Positions 38,262-48,281 are shown, counted from the stretch's first letter. The stretch is 64,000 nucleotides of DNA from Chromohalobacter beijerinckii (GCF_023061185.1 NZ_JAKGAK010000007.1:81536-145535), one strand, 5' to 3'. The notes: generated by a model from the letters alone, not told the origin. A program made the numbers and translations.

Positions 38262-40150
38262 TCTGAAGTCACTCCGATCTCGGCTTCGGCCTTGCGCTTG
38301 AGTTCGCTCACGCGCCGTTCCATGTCGGCGCGTTTTGCCTTGCCCACCGGAATAGGGTCACCGAAGTGGAGCGCCACCCGGGCCCGAAAACGCCGTGGCC
38401 ACTTGGTCAACGCCTTGCCGCCACGATTCGATGTCCAAGATCCCCACAGTCCGGCCAATCCGGCAGGCACCACCGGCACCGGATCTCGCGCCAGAATGAT
38501 ATCCACGCCACGCCGAAAACGCTGCATTTCACCATCGGGCGTCAAGCGTCCCTCGGGGAACAACATCACCACCTCTCCCTGACGCAGGGCATGGCTCACT
38601 TCGTCCAAGGCCCGCCGCACGCCGCCGGGATCGCAACGCTCGGAATCTACCGGGATGGCGCCGGCAATGCGAAAGAACCAATTGAGCCACCGGGACTCAT
38701 AGATAGGGCGATCCATCAAGAAACGCAACGGGCGCGGACACCCACCGCCCAGAATCAAGGCATCCATAAAGCTGACGTGATTGCATACTACCAGTGCCGC
38801 GCCACGTGCGGGCACAGATTGACGGCCGCGAAAACGTAGCCGGTAGAGCACACGAATCAGCACGAAAATCGACAGGCGCAATGCCGGGCGCGGCACCATG
38901 CAAAGGATGATCGCCGCTAGCGTCAGGGACACCGCCGACAAAGTCAGCATGAAAGCATTGAGCGAGGCATCGAGCACACTCAGCACGACCACGCCAAAGC
39001 CCGCCGCCAGAACCATGAACAGTGCATTGAGGATATTATTGGCGGCGATCATGCGAGCACGATTGTCATCATCGCTTTCGAGTTGAATCAGCGTGTACAG
39101 CGGCACGATGTACACGCCGCCGCCCAAGCCGATCACCGCAAAATCGAGTAGCTGGCGCCAGAACCCCGGTGACAGGCTCAATGCCGCCAGCCCGGTACTG
39201 CTTCCCGCCAATGGCTGACTCAGCCCCAGATCGAGACCGGCCAAGCCGAAGAGCACGGCGCCGGCCGGTATCAGCCCGACTTCCAGACGCCCCGCCGACA
39301 AGCGCGCGCACAACAGCGCGCCAGCACCAACGCCCAGCGCAAACGCGCCCAGCAAGGCACTAACCACGGATTCATTGCCATGCACGACATCACGCGTCCA
39401 GGCCGGTAGTTGAGTCAGGTAGCAGGCACCTAGAAACCAGAACAAGCTGATGCCCAGCAAGGCACGAAATACCCGTGGTTGGCGCCACGCGTCGCGCATC
39501 ACTTCACGCCCGCCACGCCAGGGCCGCCATGGCGTGGCGCCCATCTGGCTGGGCGGTGCGCTAGGCACCCATAGGCTAGCGACGAGCCCCAAGAGCGCCA
39601 GCACCACCAAGGTGGCGGCAATGCTTCCCCGCGCCCAGGCACCGCCAAGCGATGCCAGCACACCAGCCAGCAGCGTTCCCAGCAGAATCGAAAGAAAGGT
39701 GCCCAGACTGATCCAGGCATTACCCTTGACGAGCTCGGTCGGCGACAGATGTTGCGGCAAAATGGCGTACTTCACCGGCCCGAAAAGCGCCGACTGGGTA
39801 CCCATCATGAACAACAATGCCAGTAGCACGGCATAGGCCTCATACCAGACGGCGGCCGCTGCCATGCTCATGGTCACGAGTTCCAGCACCTTGAGACGCC
39901 TGACCAGGCGACGCTTGTCGAGACGGTCGGCCAACAAGCCGCCCCATGCCGAAAACAACAGGAAAGGCAGGATGAAAAGCCCTGCCGCAAGATTGTTGAG
40001 CAGCCCCGTATCCCAGCCATAGCGCGGTACGGCAACGAAGGTCAGTAGCAACAGCAGGACATTCTTGAACACGTTGTCGTTGAACGCGCCCAAGGCTTGT
40101 GTCCAGAAGAAGGGAGCGAATCGACGCTGGGTTAGCAATCGGGGAATCAC
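38258..40150 (-). CDS. LplT-PlsC fusion: lysophospholipid transporter and acyltransferase
   Basis: A 630-residue fusion. Residues 1 to about 400 are an MFS domain like LplT (FFWTQALGAFNDNVFKNVLL start, SAWGGLLADRLDKRR loop), which flips lysophospholipids inward. Residues about 430-620 are a PlsC-type acyltransferase with HX4D (VCNHVSFMDAL) and FPEGRLTPDG. The AMP-binding acyl-ACP synthetase domain of Aas is missing. GTG 40150 overlaps the TetR stop (GTGA), fixing the start. It probably imports and re-acylates lysophospholipids; the acyl donor is unknown. Confidence 0.85.
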   Translation of the reverse strand: MIPRLLTQRRFAPFFWTQALGAFNDNVFKNVLLLLLTFVAVPRYGWDTGLLNNLAAGLFILPFLLFSAWGGLLADRLDKRRLVRRLKVLELVTMSMAAAAVWYEAYAVLLALLFMMGTQSALFGPVKYAILPQHLSPTELVKGNAWISLGTFLSILLGTLLAGVLASLGGAWARGSIAATLVVLALLGLVASLWVPSAPPSQMGATPWRPWRGGREVMRDAWRQPRVFRALLGISLFWFLGACYLTQLPAWTRDVVHGNESVVSALLGAFALGVGAGALLCARLSAGRLEVGLIPAGAVLFGLAGLDLGLSQPLAGSSTGLAALSLSPGFWRQLLDFAVIGLGGGVYIVPLYTLIQLESDDDNRARMIAANNILNALFMVLAAGFGVVVLSVLDASLNAFMLTLSAVSLTLAAIILCMVPRPALRLSIFVLIRVLYRLRFRGRQSVPARGAALVVCNHVSFMDALILGGGCPRPLRFLMDRPIYESRWLNWFFRIAGAIPVDSERCDPGGVRRALDEVSHALRQGEVVMLFPEGRLTPDGEMQRFRRGVDIILARDPVPVVPAGLAGLWGSWTSNRGGKALTKWPRRFRARVALHFGDPIPVGKAKRADMERRVSELKRKAEAEIGVTSD

Positions 40151-40761
40151 GGCTCTCTCGGACCGTACTTGAGTCCCATCAGCGTGGTGGTCAGCAATTG
40201 ATCGAGCAACTCGGTCACTTCCAGCGATTGACCCTGCCAAACGCCCAGGCGTTCGTTGAGCCCCAACTGGACCAGACCATGCACACTGCCCCATAGAGTG
40301 CGGGCCATGCGTCTTGCTTCGAGCTCACCCATCAGCGGCTGATACTCGGCAAGCGCCGCCTCGACACGCACGAACAGACCTTCAATCATGTCGTTCTGGC
40401 GTTGGTCCAACTCTCCTTCTTGGGCCAGCGGGTAATCGAACAACATCTGCCAGCGATAGGGCTCATGCTGCGCAAACAGCCAATAAGCCGTCGCCAATGC
40501 CTTGAGGCGCGGTTCGGGATCGGCACCCTCGAGCCCCTCCACGGCAACCCGTAGGCGCCCCAGGGTCTCGACGTTGACGTATTGCAACAGGTTGCCAAAA
40601 CTGCCGTAGAGTTTCAGCAGCGTGCTGGGCGCACATCCCACCTCGCGCGCCAACGAGCGCAGCGACAGCGTATGCACAGGATTATCGCGTAGCCAGGCGT
40701 CACACGCAGCCATTACCTGACCATGCAGCACCTCGGGTGCATGCTGTCTGGGACGAGCCAT
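40147..40761 (-). CDS. TetR-family transcriptional regulator
   Basis: A 204-residue TetR-type regulator: helix-turn-helix at about residues 10-55 (LSLRSLAREVGCAPSTLLKL) and an all-helical C-terminal domain with the WHG-type run RTLWGSVHGLVQLGLNERLG. GAGGA before ATG 40761 picks this start over upstream ATGs. Its stop overlaps the start of the LplT-PlsC gene, so the pair is one operon and the regulator probably controls it. The ligand is unknown; a fatty acid or lysolipid would fit the neighbour. Confidence 0.85.
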   Translation of the reverse strand: MARPRQHAPEVLHGQVMAACDAWLRDNPVHTLSLRSLAREVGCAPSTLLKLYGSFGNLLQYVNVETLGRLRVAVEGLEGADPEPRLKALATAYWLFAQHEPYRWQMLFDYPLAQEGELDQRQNDMIEGLFVRVEAALAEYQPLMGELEARRMARTLWGSVHGLVQLGLNERLGVWQGQSLEVTELLDQLLTTTLMGLKYGPREP

Positions 40762-40948
40762 CGGATTCCTCGTGATGAGCATGCGCGGCGTCTTCTTACC
40801 AAGCCGCGCGTGGTCGAACAGCGTTTCCCCCAGCATATCGGGAACGCACGCAAACGCAAGTGGCAAGCCCTGCGATAAATCAAAAGCAGCGCTGGTAAGC
40901 GCCCGCCGGCGTGGCTTACCCTGTCGCGTCGAACCGCGAGGAGAGAGC

Positions 40949-41620
40949 ATGGCCGGCCGTCTTTACATCAAGCCCTGGACAACGCCGCCGCTCGACGCGC
41001 TTCGCCAGGACAGTCAGCCGATCGTCGGCCCCAACCTGGCACCGCGCCGCCCTATTTCGATCATTCGTCAGGACGCGGGCGAAGCGCAGTGGGCCACGGC
41101 ATTCTGGGGATTGACCCCGCCCTGGCTCAAGGTGCTGGACCATGCCCCGCATTGCGCCCGCGCCGAGTCGCTCGAGCAGCGCCCGATGTTTCGCGAGGCC
41201 TTCCACGCGCGGCGCTGCCTGATACCGGTCGCCGGAGTCTACGTATGGAAGCCGCAGCCACGCATGAAGCAGCCGTTTCTGGTCACCCGCGTCGACCGGG
41301 CGCCGCTTCTGCTGGCCGGGGTCTGGTGCCGCTATCACACCACGTTGACTGAGTTTAACGACTCCACGGCCTTGATCACGGTGCCCAGCAATGCATTGCT
41401 GACACCGCTCAGCGACCGCTTTCCGGCCGTCATCGAGGCGAGCGATGCACCCGAGTGGCTGGCGCCAACCACCTCGGACGAGCGTTCCCATGAGATGCTG
41501 ACCCCCGCCCCCTTGGAACTGTTGGGCGCTTTTCCTGTATCAAGACGTGTCAACGATCCAAAGCATCAAGACTGGGCCTGCGGACATCCCACCGGCCCGA
41601 TGACCTACTGGCATCAATGA
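40949..41620 (+). CDS. SRAP (YedK/HMCES) family protein lacking catalytic residues
   Basis: A 223-residue SRAP-fold protein. The scaffold is clear: FWGLTPPW, ARAESLEQRPMFREAFHARR, CLIPVAGVYVWK and ALLTPLSDRFPAVI match YedK segments. Active SRAP proteins open MCGR and use Cys2 to cross-link abasic sites in single-stranded DNA, with Asn75, Glu105 and His160 (YedK numbering). Here these are Ala2, Cys69, Val99 and Ser155. It thus looks like a pseudoenzyme. GAGGA precedes the ATG at 40949, so a missed MCGR start is unlikely. A protease gene follows 16 bases on. Confidence 0.85.
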   Translation: MAGRLYIKPWTTPPLDALRQDSQPIVGPNLAPRRPISIIRQDAGEAQWATAFWGLTPPWLKVLDHAPHCARAESLEQRPMFREAFHARRCLIPVAGVYVWKPQPRMKQPFLVTRVDRAPLLLAGVWCRYHTTLTEFNDSTALITVPSNALLTPLSDRFPAVIEASDAPEWLAPTTSDERSHEMLTPAPLELLGAFPVSRRVNDPKHQDWACGHPTGPMTYWHQ

Positions 41621-41636
41621 ACAAGGAGTCTTTACC

Positions 41637-44462
41637 GTGTTTTCGCCCCCTCCCCTTGCATGCCGCTGGCTGCTCGGTGCGCTCATCCTTCTCGTCGTCG
41701 GTTACCAGACGGCGCGCGCCAGCGACCCGGTGGCCGAGGTCGTCGAGCCAACCGTCAGCCCCAACGATACCCGCGACTACCGCGCCCTGACGCTCGACAA
41801 TGGCCTCGAGATCTTGCTGGTCAGCGATCCGCAGGCCGACAAGGCTGCCGCCGCCATGAACGTGGACGTCGGTAGCGCCGACGACCCCGACGCCACCCCC
41901 GGTTTGGCACATTTCCTCGAACACATGTTGTTCCTGGGCACCGACCGCTACCCGGAAGCCGACGCCTACCAGAATTTCATTTCCTCCCACGGCGGTGATC
42001 ACAACGCCTTCACCGCCTCACGCGACACCAACTACTTCTTCGACATCGAGCCGCAGGCATTACCCGAAGCCCTGGATCGCTTCAGCCGCTTCTTCGTTGC
42101 CCCGCGCTTCAATGCCGAGTACGTCGACCGCGAGCGTAACGCCGTCAACTCGGAGTACCAGGCACGCCTGCGCGACGATAGCCGGCGTCTTCAAGAGGCC
42201 ATCGATCAGGCCCTCAACCCCGAACACCCAATGACCCGCTTCTCGGTCGGTAGCCTGGAGACACTCAGGGACGGAGATACGTCATCGCTCCGCGAACGTC
42301 TGGTCGATTTCTACAAGGCGCACTACGGCGCTAATGTCATGCATCTAACGGTCATCGGTCCACAATCGCTCAATGAGCTTGAAGCCATGATTCGCGACCG
42401 CTTCGCCCAGGTGCCCGATCGTCATTTATCGCGCAGCGAGATCGACACTCCCTTGGTTACCGACGACGAGCTCCCCGCACGCCTGAAGGTCAAGAGCCTA
42501 TCGCAGGACAAGCAGGTGCGCTTCCTGTTTCCGATTCCCGATCCGCAGGGTGACTATCGCACCAAACCGGCCGACTATCTCGCCAACCTGTTGGGCCATG
42601 AAGGGGAAGGAAGTCTGCTGGCGGCATTGCGTCACAAGGGATGGGCCGATGGTCTCTCGGCAGGCACCATGAACGGCGATGGACAGCACGCGCTCTTCGC
42701 CGTCTCGGTCAGCCTCACGCCGGAAGGCGCGCAACACATCGATCGCATTCAGGCTAGCTTGTTCGATCAGATAGCACGGATTCGCGAGGACGGGCTGCAG
42801 GCGTGGCGCTACGACGAGCAAGCTCGCCTCAACCAACAAGCGTTTCGTTTTCAGCAACCGGGCGAGCCCATCGATCAAGTCAGCCAATTGGCCATGAATC
42901 TGGCCGATTATCCGCTTGAGGATGTGCAATACGCGCCGTACCGCATGGACGGTTTCGATGCCGCACGTATTCGAGATTATCTCGCCGACATGACCCCGTC
43001 GCACTTATTGCGCGTCTATAGCGGCCCGGACGTCGACGGCAATGATACCTCGCCCTACTTCGACGCACCCTATACGCTGACGCGCCTCTCGGACTGGCCG
43101 GAGGCCGCGCCGCTCGATGAACTCGGCCTGCCGCCGCATAACCCCTTCATCGCCAGCGATTTAGAAGTTCACGACGCCAGTGGCGATGAACCACAGGCCA
43201 TCGTCGAGGCGCCCAGCGTAGAGCTCTGGCACCTCGCCAACGATCGCTTCGGTACACCGCGCGTGGAGTGGCGCTTCAGCCTGCAGAACCCCGACGCCTC
43301 CGACAGCGCCAGCCATGCCGCATTGACGCGTCTACTCGCCGGCTGGATCACCGACAGTCTCAATGAGCGCTTCTATCCAGCCCGGCTGGCCGGACAATCC
43401 TTCGATGCCTACGCCCACGCCCGCGGTATCACGCTCACCTTCTCCGGTTGGCGCGACCGTCAGGCACGGCTGATGGGAGACGTCGTCGCACGTTTAAAGG
43501 AAGGTGACATCAGCGAAGAAAGCTTCTCGCGCGTCAAGTACCGTCTCTCGCAGCAATGGCAAAACGCGCCCCAAGCGCCGCTGCATCAGCAGATGTATCG
43601 CACGCTCGGTGAGTCGCTATTGCGCCCTCAGTGGACGACATCCGCGATGCTCGAGGCGCTGCATACGCTGAGCGTCGGCGACCTGCGTGACTATCGCGAC
43701 GCCTTCCTCGGGAATCTTTATCTGCAAGCCATGGCGGTAGGCAACCTGGATGCCGACTTGGCACGCCGTGAGGGCTTGCAAGTCGCCAATGCACTCACAC
43801 CCCGGCTCGAGTCCTCGGACATCCCAGCTCTGTCACCGCTGGCGGTTCCAGAGACGCCGCCGACCCTGCATCCGCGCAGTACCCGCAACGACGCTGCCGT
43901 ATTGCGCTATCTGCAAGGCCCGGACCGCAGTCTCGACAGTCAAGCCCGTCTGGCAGTACTCGGCAAGATGCTCGAATCGCCGTTCTACAACCAGCTACGC
44001 ACCGAGGAGCAACTCGGCTATATCGTCACGGCCGGTTATTCGCCCGTACTCGATGCACCGGGCCTGGCGATGCTGGTGCAATCTCCGGATACGCCCAGCA
44101 AGCGCATCGCCGCACGCATGGATGCCTTCCTGAATGACTTCGACACACGCCTTCAAGCACTCGACGATAGCGAGCTGGCACCTTATCGCGACGCGGTCAG
44201 CAGTCGCTTGAGGGAGCGCGACAACAGCCTGGGCGAGCTGACCAACCGCCTCTGGCAGACGCTGGCCTACGCCGAGCCTGACTTCTCACGGCGTGAGAAA
44301 CTCGCGGATCGCGTCGACGCCATGGATGCCTCGGCCATTCGCCAGGCATGGCGCTCGCTGCGGCACACAAAGCCACTCACGGTGAGCTACGACGCCGATA
44401 CCCAGCCCAGCGATGTCATGGGGCTGACGCACGACTTCCGGCCACTCCCCGCCAGCGACTGA
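41637..44462 (+). CDS. Insulinase-family (M16) zinc protease, pitrilysin-like
   Basis: A 941-residue secreted M16 metalloprotease, like E. coli protease III. A signal peptide or signal anchor (CRWLLGALILLVVGYQTARA) is followed by the catalytic domain with the inverted zinc motif HFLEH (H92, E95, H96) and a downstream ERNAVNSEYQ ligand region. The inactive middle M16 domains and the C-terminal domain (LRTEEQLGYIV) are complete. It should degrade small peptides in the periplasm. The start is GTG 41637 with AAGGAG nine bases before it. It probably shares a transcript with the SRAP-like gene. Confidence 0.93.
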   Translation: MFSPPPLACRWLLGALILLVVGYQTARASDPVAEVVEPTVSPNDTRDYRALTLDNGLEILLVSDPQADKAAAAMNVDVGSADDPDATPGLAHFLEHMLFLGTDRYPEADAYQNFISSHGGDHNAFTASRDTNYFFDIEPQALPEALDRFSRFFVAPRFNAEYVDRERNAVNSEYQARLRDDSRRLQEAIDQALNPEHPMTRFSVGSLETLRDGDTSSLRERLVDFYKAHYGANVMHLTVIGPQSLNELEAMIRDRFAQVPDRHLSRSEIDTPLVTDDELPARLKVKSLSQDKQVRFLFPIPDPQGDYRTKPADYLANLLGHEGEGSLLAALRHKGWADGLSAGTMNGDGQHALFAVSVSLTPEGAQHIDRIQASLFDQIARIREDGLQAWRYDEQARLNQQAFRFQQPGEPIDQVSQLAMNLADYPLEDVQYAPYRMDGFDAARIRDYLADMTPSHLLRVYSGPDVDGNDTSPYFDAPYTLTRLSDWPEAAPLDELGLPPHNPFIASDLEVHDASGDEPQAIVEAPSVELWHLANDRFGTPRVEWRFSLQNPDASDSASHAALTRLLAGWITDSLNERFYPARLAGQSFDAYAHARGITLTFSGWRDRQARLMGDVVARLKEGDISEESFSRVKYRLSQQWQNAPQAPLHQQMYRTLGESLLRPQWTTSAMLEALHTLSVGDLRDYRDAFLGNLYLQAMAVGNLDADLARREGLQVANALTPRLESSDIPALSPLAVPETPPTLHPRSTRNDAAVLRYLQGPDRSLDSQARLAVLGKMLESPFYNQLRTEEQLGYIVTAGYSPVLDAPGLAMLVQSPDTPSKRIAARMDAFLNDFDTRLQALDDSELAPYRDAVSSRLRERDNSLGELTNRLWQTLAYAEPDFSRREKLADRVDAMDASAIRQAWRSLRHTKPLTVSYDADTQPSDVMGLTHDFRPLPASD

Positions 44463-44493
44463 GCGCGGTCGCTGACGATACCCACCATGCAAA

Positions 44494-44518
44494 ACGCCCG
44501 GGCTCATGGCCCGGGCGT
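44494..44518. terminator. Terminator between the M16 protease gene and sbcB
   Basis: ACGCCCGGGC (44494-44503) pairs with GCCCGGGCGT (44509-44518) over a five-base loop. AAA before the stem gives the minus strand a T-run, so it fits sbcB best but can serve both convergent genes. Confidence 0.7.
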
Positions 44519-44546
44519 GTCGTATCTGGTCAGCGCGTATCGCATG

Positions 44547-46034
44547 TCAATCGAACGCCTGCGGCGGCATCATCGCTTCGACGTGCATGACCAGCTCCTC
44601 GAGCACCTGGCGCTGTTCCGGATCCAGCGAGGCCTGGTTGAGGCGTTCGATCTCGCGTGCAAACCCCGTCAGCGTCAGACTCGACACCTCGGCATCGTTC
44701 ATGCGCGCCCAACGGTAGGTTTCCCATTGCGCCTGTTCGTCGCCACTCAGCGTATCGGGATAATTACGCGCCCGCAGACGGAACAGCATTTCCTCCAGGC
44801 GCGGATCCTGAAAGGCGAAACGCGCATCAGCCAGATCCCAGGGCGCCATTTCACGGGCACGCTGCATTTCGCGACGATCCGCTGGCGAGAAGAAACCTCC
44901 CGAATACAACATCAAGTCCGGGTCGCTGGGCGGCGCTCCGGGGCCATCGGCAAATACCTCGGCGGCCTTGGTTGCGACATCCGGCGCGGCCTGAAGCTGC
45001 TTCCAATGTTTCCGACAGGCCTCCATGTCCAGCCCCAGCCGGGCCACGATGTCGCCATATTCGCCCTGACGGGGGCCGCTGGTGTCCTTGAGCGAGGTGG
45101 CCGGCATGATCACCGGACTCTTGTTGATTTGAATCACCTTGAGCGGAATGCGTGCCTCGCCCTCGGACAACTCATCGGCACTGGCGAATACCCGCTCGCG
45201 AATCTGTGCGGCACTCAATGACAGCAGCGGCGTCGGGTCTACCGACAAATCATAGACGATCACCCCATTGGGATTGCTCGGATGCTCGGCCAGCGGCACC
45301 ACCAGCGCACTACAGCCTCGACTGGCAGGATAGCGCCGCGAGATATGGAGCATCGGCTTGCGCGCCTGGATGTCCAGCATCTTGGCGACCGTGCGCTTGT
45401 CGCGCAGCTTGAGCAGATACTCGAACAGTTGAGAATTGCGCGACTTGAGAAGACGCGCCAAATCGATGGTCGCCCGTACATCGGCCAGGGCGTCGTGGGC
45501 CCCGGCGTGGTCGATGCCGTTGGCGGCGGTCAAATCCTCGAGGCGAAAACTCGGCGCACCGTCGTCACGCGTCGGCCACTCGATGCCTTCCGGACGCAGG
45601 GCATGGTAAGTACGCACCACATCGATCAAGTCCCAGCGTGAATTGCCGTTCTGCCACTCGCGGGAATACGGATCGATGAAGTTGCGGTAGAAGAGATGAC
45701 GACTGACTTCATCGTCGAAGCGCAGCGTGTTGTAGCCCAGCGAACAGGTACCGGGCACGCTCATTTCGTCATGAATGCGCGCGGCGAACTCGATCTCGGC
45801 AAGACCTCGACGACGCGCGGCTTGTGGTGTGATACCGGTAATCAGACAGGCCTGGGGATGTGGCAGGAAATCATCCGCCGGCTTGCAATAGAACGTCAGC
45901 GGCTCGCCGATCGGGTTGAAATCGAGATCGGTGCGGATCGCGGCGAACTGCGCAGGGCGGTCGCGCCGAGGATCGGCACCGAAAGTTTCATAGTCATGCC
46001 AAAGAAAGGTCGGCTCGCTCTTGCCCTGCGCCAT
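44547..46034 (-). CDS. sbcB: Exodeoxyribonuclease I SbcB
   Basis: A 495-residue 3'-5' single-strand exonuclease. The DEDDh catalytic motifs are DYETFGADP (motif I), GYNTLRFDDEV (motif II) and HDALADVRATI (motif III). The SH3-like and helical ExoI extensions follow, with a C-terminal region rich in RxRNYP and WxxY segments. ATG 46034 (MAQGKSEPTFLWHDYETFG) is chosen because a 17-residue upstream extension has no family match. ExoI works with SSB in recombination and mismatch repair. Confidence 0.95.
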   Translation of the reverse strand: MAQGKSEPTFLWHDYETFGADPRRDRPAQFAAIRTDLDFNPIGEPLTFYCKPADDFLPHPQACLITGITPQAARRRGLAEIEFAARIHDEMSVPGTCSLGYNTLRFDDEVSRHLFYRNFIDPYSREWQNGNSRWDLIDVVRTYHALRPEGIEWPTRDDGAPSFRLEDLTAANGIDHAGAHDALADVRATIDLARLLKSRNSQLFEYLLKLRDKRTVAKMLDIQARKPMLHISRRYPASRGCSALVVPLAEHPSNPNGVIVYDLSVDPTPLLSLSAAQIRERVFASADELSEGEARIPLKVIQINKSPVIMPATSLKDTSGPRQGEYGDIVARLGLDMEACRKHWKQLQAAPDVATKAAEVFADGPGAPPSDPDLMLYSGGFFSPADRREMQRAREMAPWDLADARFAFQDPRLEEMLFRLRARNYPDTLSGDEQAQWETYRWARMNDAEVSSLTLTGFAREIERLNQASLDPEQRQVLEELVMHVEAMMPPQAFD

Positions 46035-46105
46035 GACCGCAGTCTCCCCACTGCCAAAAGCGATCAGCCTAGCATACCCGGCCAACCGACTCAGCCGGAA
46101 TGCGC

Positions 46106-46360
46106 CTACTCGTCACGCGGCAGCGTGACGTTAAGCTCGAGCACCGAACAGTCATTGTCGCTATCGAGACTGATATTGATCGCATCCTGGTCCACTTGCA
46201 CGTAACGCCTGATTACCTCGAGCAACTCTTTTTCCAGCATCGGCATGTAGTCAGGCTGGTCACGCTGACCGCGCTGGTGCGCCACGATGATCTGTAGGCG
46301 CTCCTTGGCCACCGACGCCGACTTCTTGCGTTCGCGCTTGAGAAATTCGAGTAGTTTCAC
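46106..46360 (-). CDS. minE: Cell division topological specificity factor MinE
   Basis: An 84-residue MinE with the N-terminal [20 protein letters not shown] membrane- and MinD-binding region and the C-terminal topological domain ([20 protein letters not shown]). It drives MinD oscillation. The start is GTG 46360, overlapping the minD stop (GTGA). It is the last gene of minC-minD-minE. Confidence 0.97.
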   Translation of the reverse strand: MKLLEFLKRERKKSASVAKERLQIIVAHQRGQRDQPDYMPMLEKELLEVIRRYVQVDQDAINISLDSDNDCSVLELNVTLPRDE

Positions 46361-47175
46361 CGGCGACCTCCTCCGAACATACGGGAGAGCAGCCCTTTCT
46401 TCTGGTACTCATGAAAACGTAGCGGTACGTCCTCGCCCAGCAGGCGCGAAACGGTATCGGCATAAGCCTGACCGGCGTCGCTATCCATGTCATGCACGAC
46501 CGGCACGCCCTGGTTCGAGGCGCGTAGCACCGCTTCCGACTCGGGGATCAGCCCCACCAGGTTGATGGCCAGAATCTCGCGTACGTCCTCGAGCGTCAGC
46601 ATATCGCCAGAAGTTACCCGGTTGGGATCATAGCGCGTGATCAGCAGGTGCTCTCTGACCGGCGGTTCACTGCGCTCGGCGCGACGTGTCTTGGACGCCA
46701 ATAGCCCGAGAATGCGGTCGGAATCGCGGACCGACGATACTTCGGGATTGGTCACCACAATCGCTTCGTCGGCGAAATACATCGCCAACTGTGCGCCGTG
46801 CTCGATGCCCGCTGGCGAATCGCAGACGATGAAGTCGTACTCCTGGGAAAGCGTCTCAAGCACCTTCTCCACCCCTTCAGGGGTCAACGCCTCCTTATCG
46901 CGTGTCTGCGAGGCTGGCAAGATATGCAGGTTTTCGGTCCGCTTGTCACGGATCAGCGCCTGATTGAGGCCAGCCTCGCCCTGAATGACGTTGATCAGGT
47001 CATACACCACGCGCCGCTCACACCCCATGATCAAATCGAGGTTACGCAAGCCCACGTCGAAATCGATCACCACGGTCTTGTTGCCACGCAACGCCAAGCC
47101 CGTGGCGATAGCCGCGGCGCTGGTCGTCTTGCCAACTCCGCCCTTGCCGGAGGTCACTACAATGATCTTGGCCAA
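46357..47175 (-). CDS. minD: Septum site-determining ATPase MinD
   Basis: A 272-residue deviant-Walker ATPase. [20 protein letters not shown] is the signature P loop, [20 protein letters not shown] follows, and the end [17 protein letters not shown] is the amphipathic membrane-targeting helix. The start is TTG at 47175, the only candidate in phase with the family N-terminus ([11 protein letters not shown]), with AGGA eight bases before it. MinD recruits MinC to the poles and is released by MinE. Confidence 0.97.
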   Translation of the reverse strand: MAKIIVVTSGKGGVGKTTSAAAIATGLALRGNKTVVIDFDVGLRNLDLIMGCERRVVYDLINVIQGEAGLNQALIRDKRTENLHILPASQTRDKEALTPEGVEKVLETLSQEYDFIVCDSPAGIEHGAQLAMYFADEAIVVTNPEVSSVRDSDRILGLLASKTRRAERSEPPVREHLLITRYDPNRVTSGDMLTLEDVREILAINLVGLIPESEAVLRASNQGVPVVHDMDSDAGQAYADTVSRLLGEDVPLRFHEYQKKGLLSRMFGGGRR

Positions 47176-47251
47176 GATGAGCTTCCTGTTGCTATTGAGT
47201 CGTTCGTACTAGCCATCCACATTGGCGCAACATGGCGCCCTGACATCCCGA

Positions 47252-47980
47252 CTAGCCGAGCGATGAAATGTTCAATTGGTCATCGCGCAGTTGAACCTGT
47301 ACAGGCTGGTTCAGCAAGCGCGGGTCGATATCTTCCAGCCGTTTGTAATTGCCGGCCAGCGACAACAACTCGGCATGCAATTCCTTACAGAAGATGCCCG
47401 CCTGGCGATCCCCATGAATGCCGCCCAACGCACGACCACGCAGCGGGCCATAAACGTGCACGCTGCCCGCCGCCAGGACCTCGGCACCCGGGTTGACCGC
47501 ACCGACCACGACCAGATCGCCCTCAGGCGCAGTGACCTGCTGACCCGAGCGCACTGTACCGCGGTAGATACGTCCCACGGCCGGTGCGGGCGAGGCCTCG
47601 CCCTCGGGTTGCGGCTCGGCGGCGAGCGGTGCCTCTTCCACGGCACGCGGACGCGCCTCTTGCGGCGGGAACCAGCCCAGCCCCAACGCCCAAGCGGATT
47701 GCTTCACAGGGTCGGTGCCGCCACGCACAGCCACCGGCAGCAGCTTGTGAGCGCGGCACACGGCGCAAATACGCTCCAGCGCCAAGTGCGGTTCATCGAG
47801 CTGCTCGACGCTGAGCACCACCGGCGTATGTTGAAAAAACGCCGGCGACTGGCTCACCTTGCCGGCCAACTGAGCCCGTATCTGCTCAGGGTCGGCGCTC
47901 GTCAGCTCCATGACCGTCATGGGCAACATGCCACCCTTGAAGGTGAACGCCGATGCTACCCGATCCATGTTGAGGCTCAT
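47252..47980 (-). CDS. minC: Septum site-determining protein MinC
   Basis: A 242-residue FtsZ inhibitor. The N-terminal MinC_N domain runs to about residue 105. A Pro/Glu-rich linker (to about 135) leads to the C-terminal beta-helix with RIYRGTVRSGQQVTAPEGDL and AGSVHVYGPLRGRALGGIHG. ATG 47980 follows GGAG; a GTG two codons upstream is possible. It starts the min operon. Confidence 0.95.
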   Translation of the reverse strand: MSLNMDRVASAFTFKGGMLPMTVMELTSADPEQIRAQLAGKVSQSPAFFQHTPVVLSVEQLDEPHLALERICAVCRAHKLLPVAVRGGTDPVKQSAWALGLGWFPPQEARPRAVEEAPLAAEPQPEGEASPAPAVGRIYRGTVRSGQQVTAPEGDLVVVGAVNPGAEVLAAGSVHVYGPLRGRALGGIHGDRQAGIFCKELHAELLSLAGNYKRLEDIDPRLLNQPVQVQLRDDQLNISSLG

Positions 47981-48281
47981 GGCCACACTCCACAGCTGAT
48001 GACTGATGTATAAAGGTAAAGCTAAGCGAGGGTCGTGATGGCTGCAACTGATGATAAGACCAGCGTCCCGACTTTGTCAGGTGTCTCCGCGAACCGACGC
48101 CCTTGCCATCGTCGCCTTTTCCCGATGCCGGCTCGCATGCTTTGATACGCTATAGCACACACGACACTCAATTACGTGACGCTTTTTGCTAATATCGTGG
48201 CCGACGCGAGACGACAGGAACGCCGTCTCGGCGTTATCGCCACGCATTTAATACGCCAAGAACAGGGATGCATGCCCGGTC
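47981..48281. other. Divergent intergenic region minC / DUF349 gene
   Basis: This 301-base spacer carries promoters for both flanking genes. A TATACA element on the minus strand (48012-48007) is a candidate minC -10, and TAATAT at 48190-48195 a candidate -10 for the DUF349 gene; neither has a convincing -35. A GAGACG/CGTCTC hairpin lies near 48209-48230. No coding frame stands out. Confidence 0.5.
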
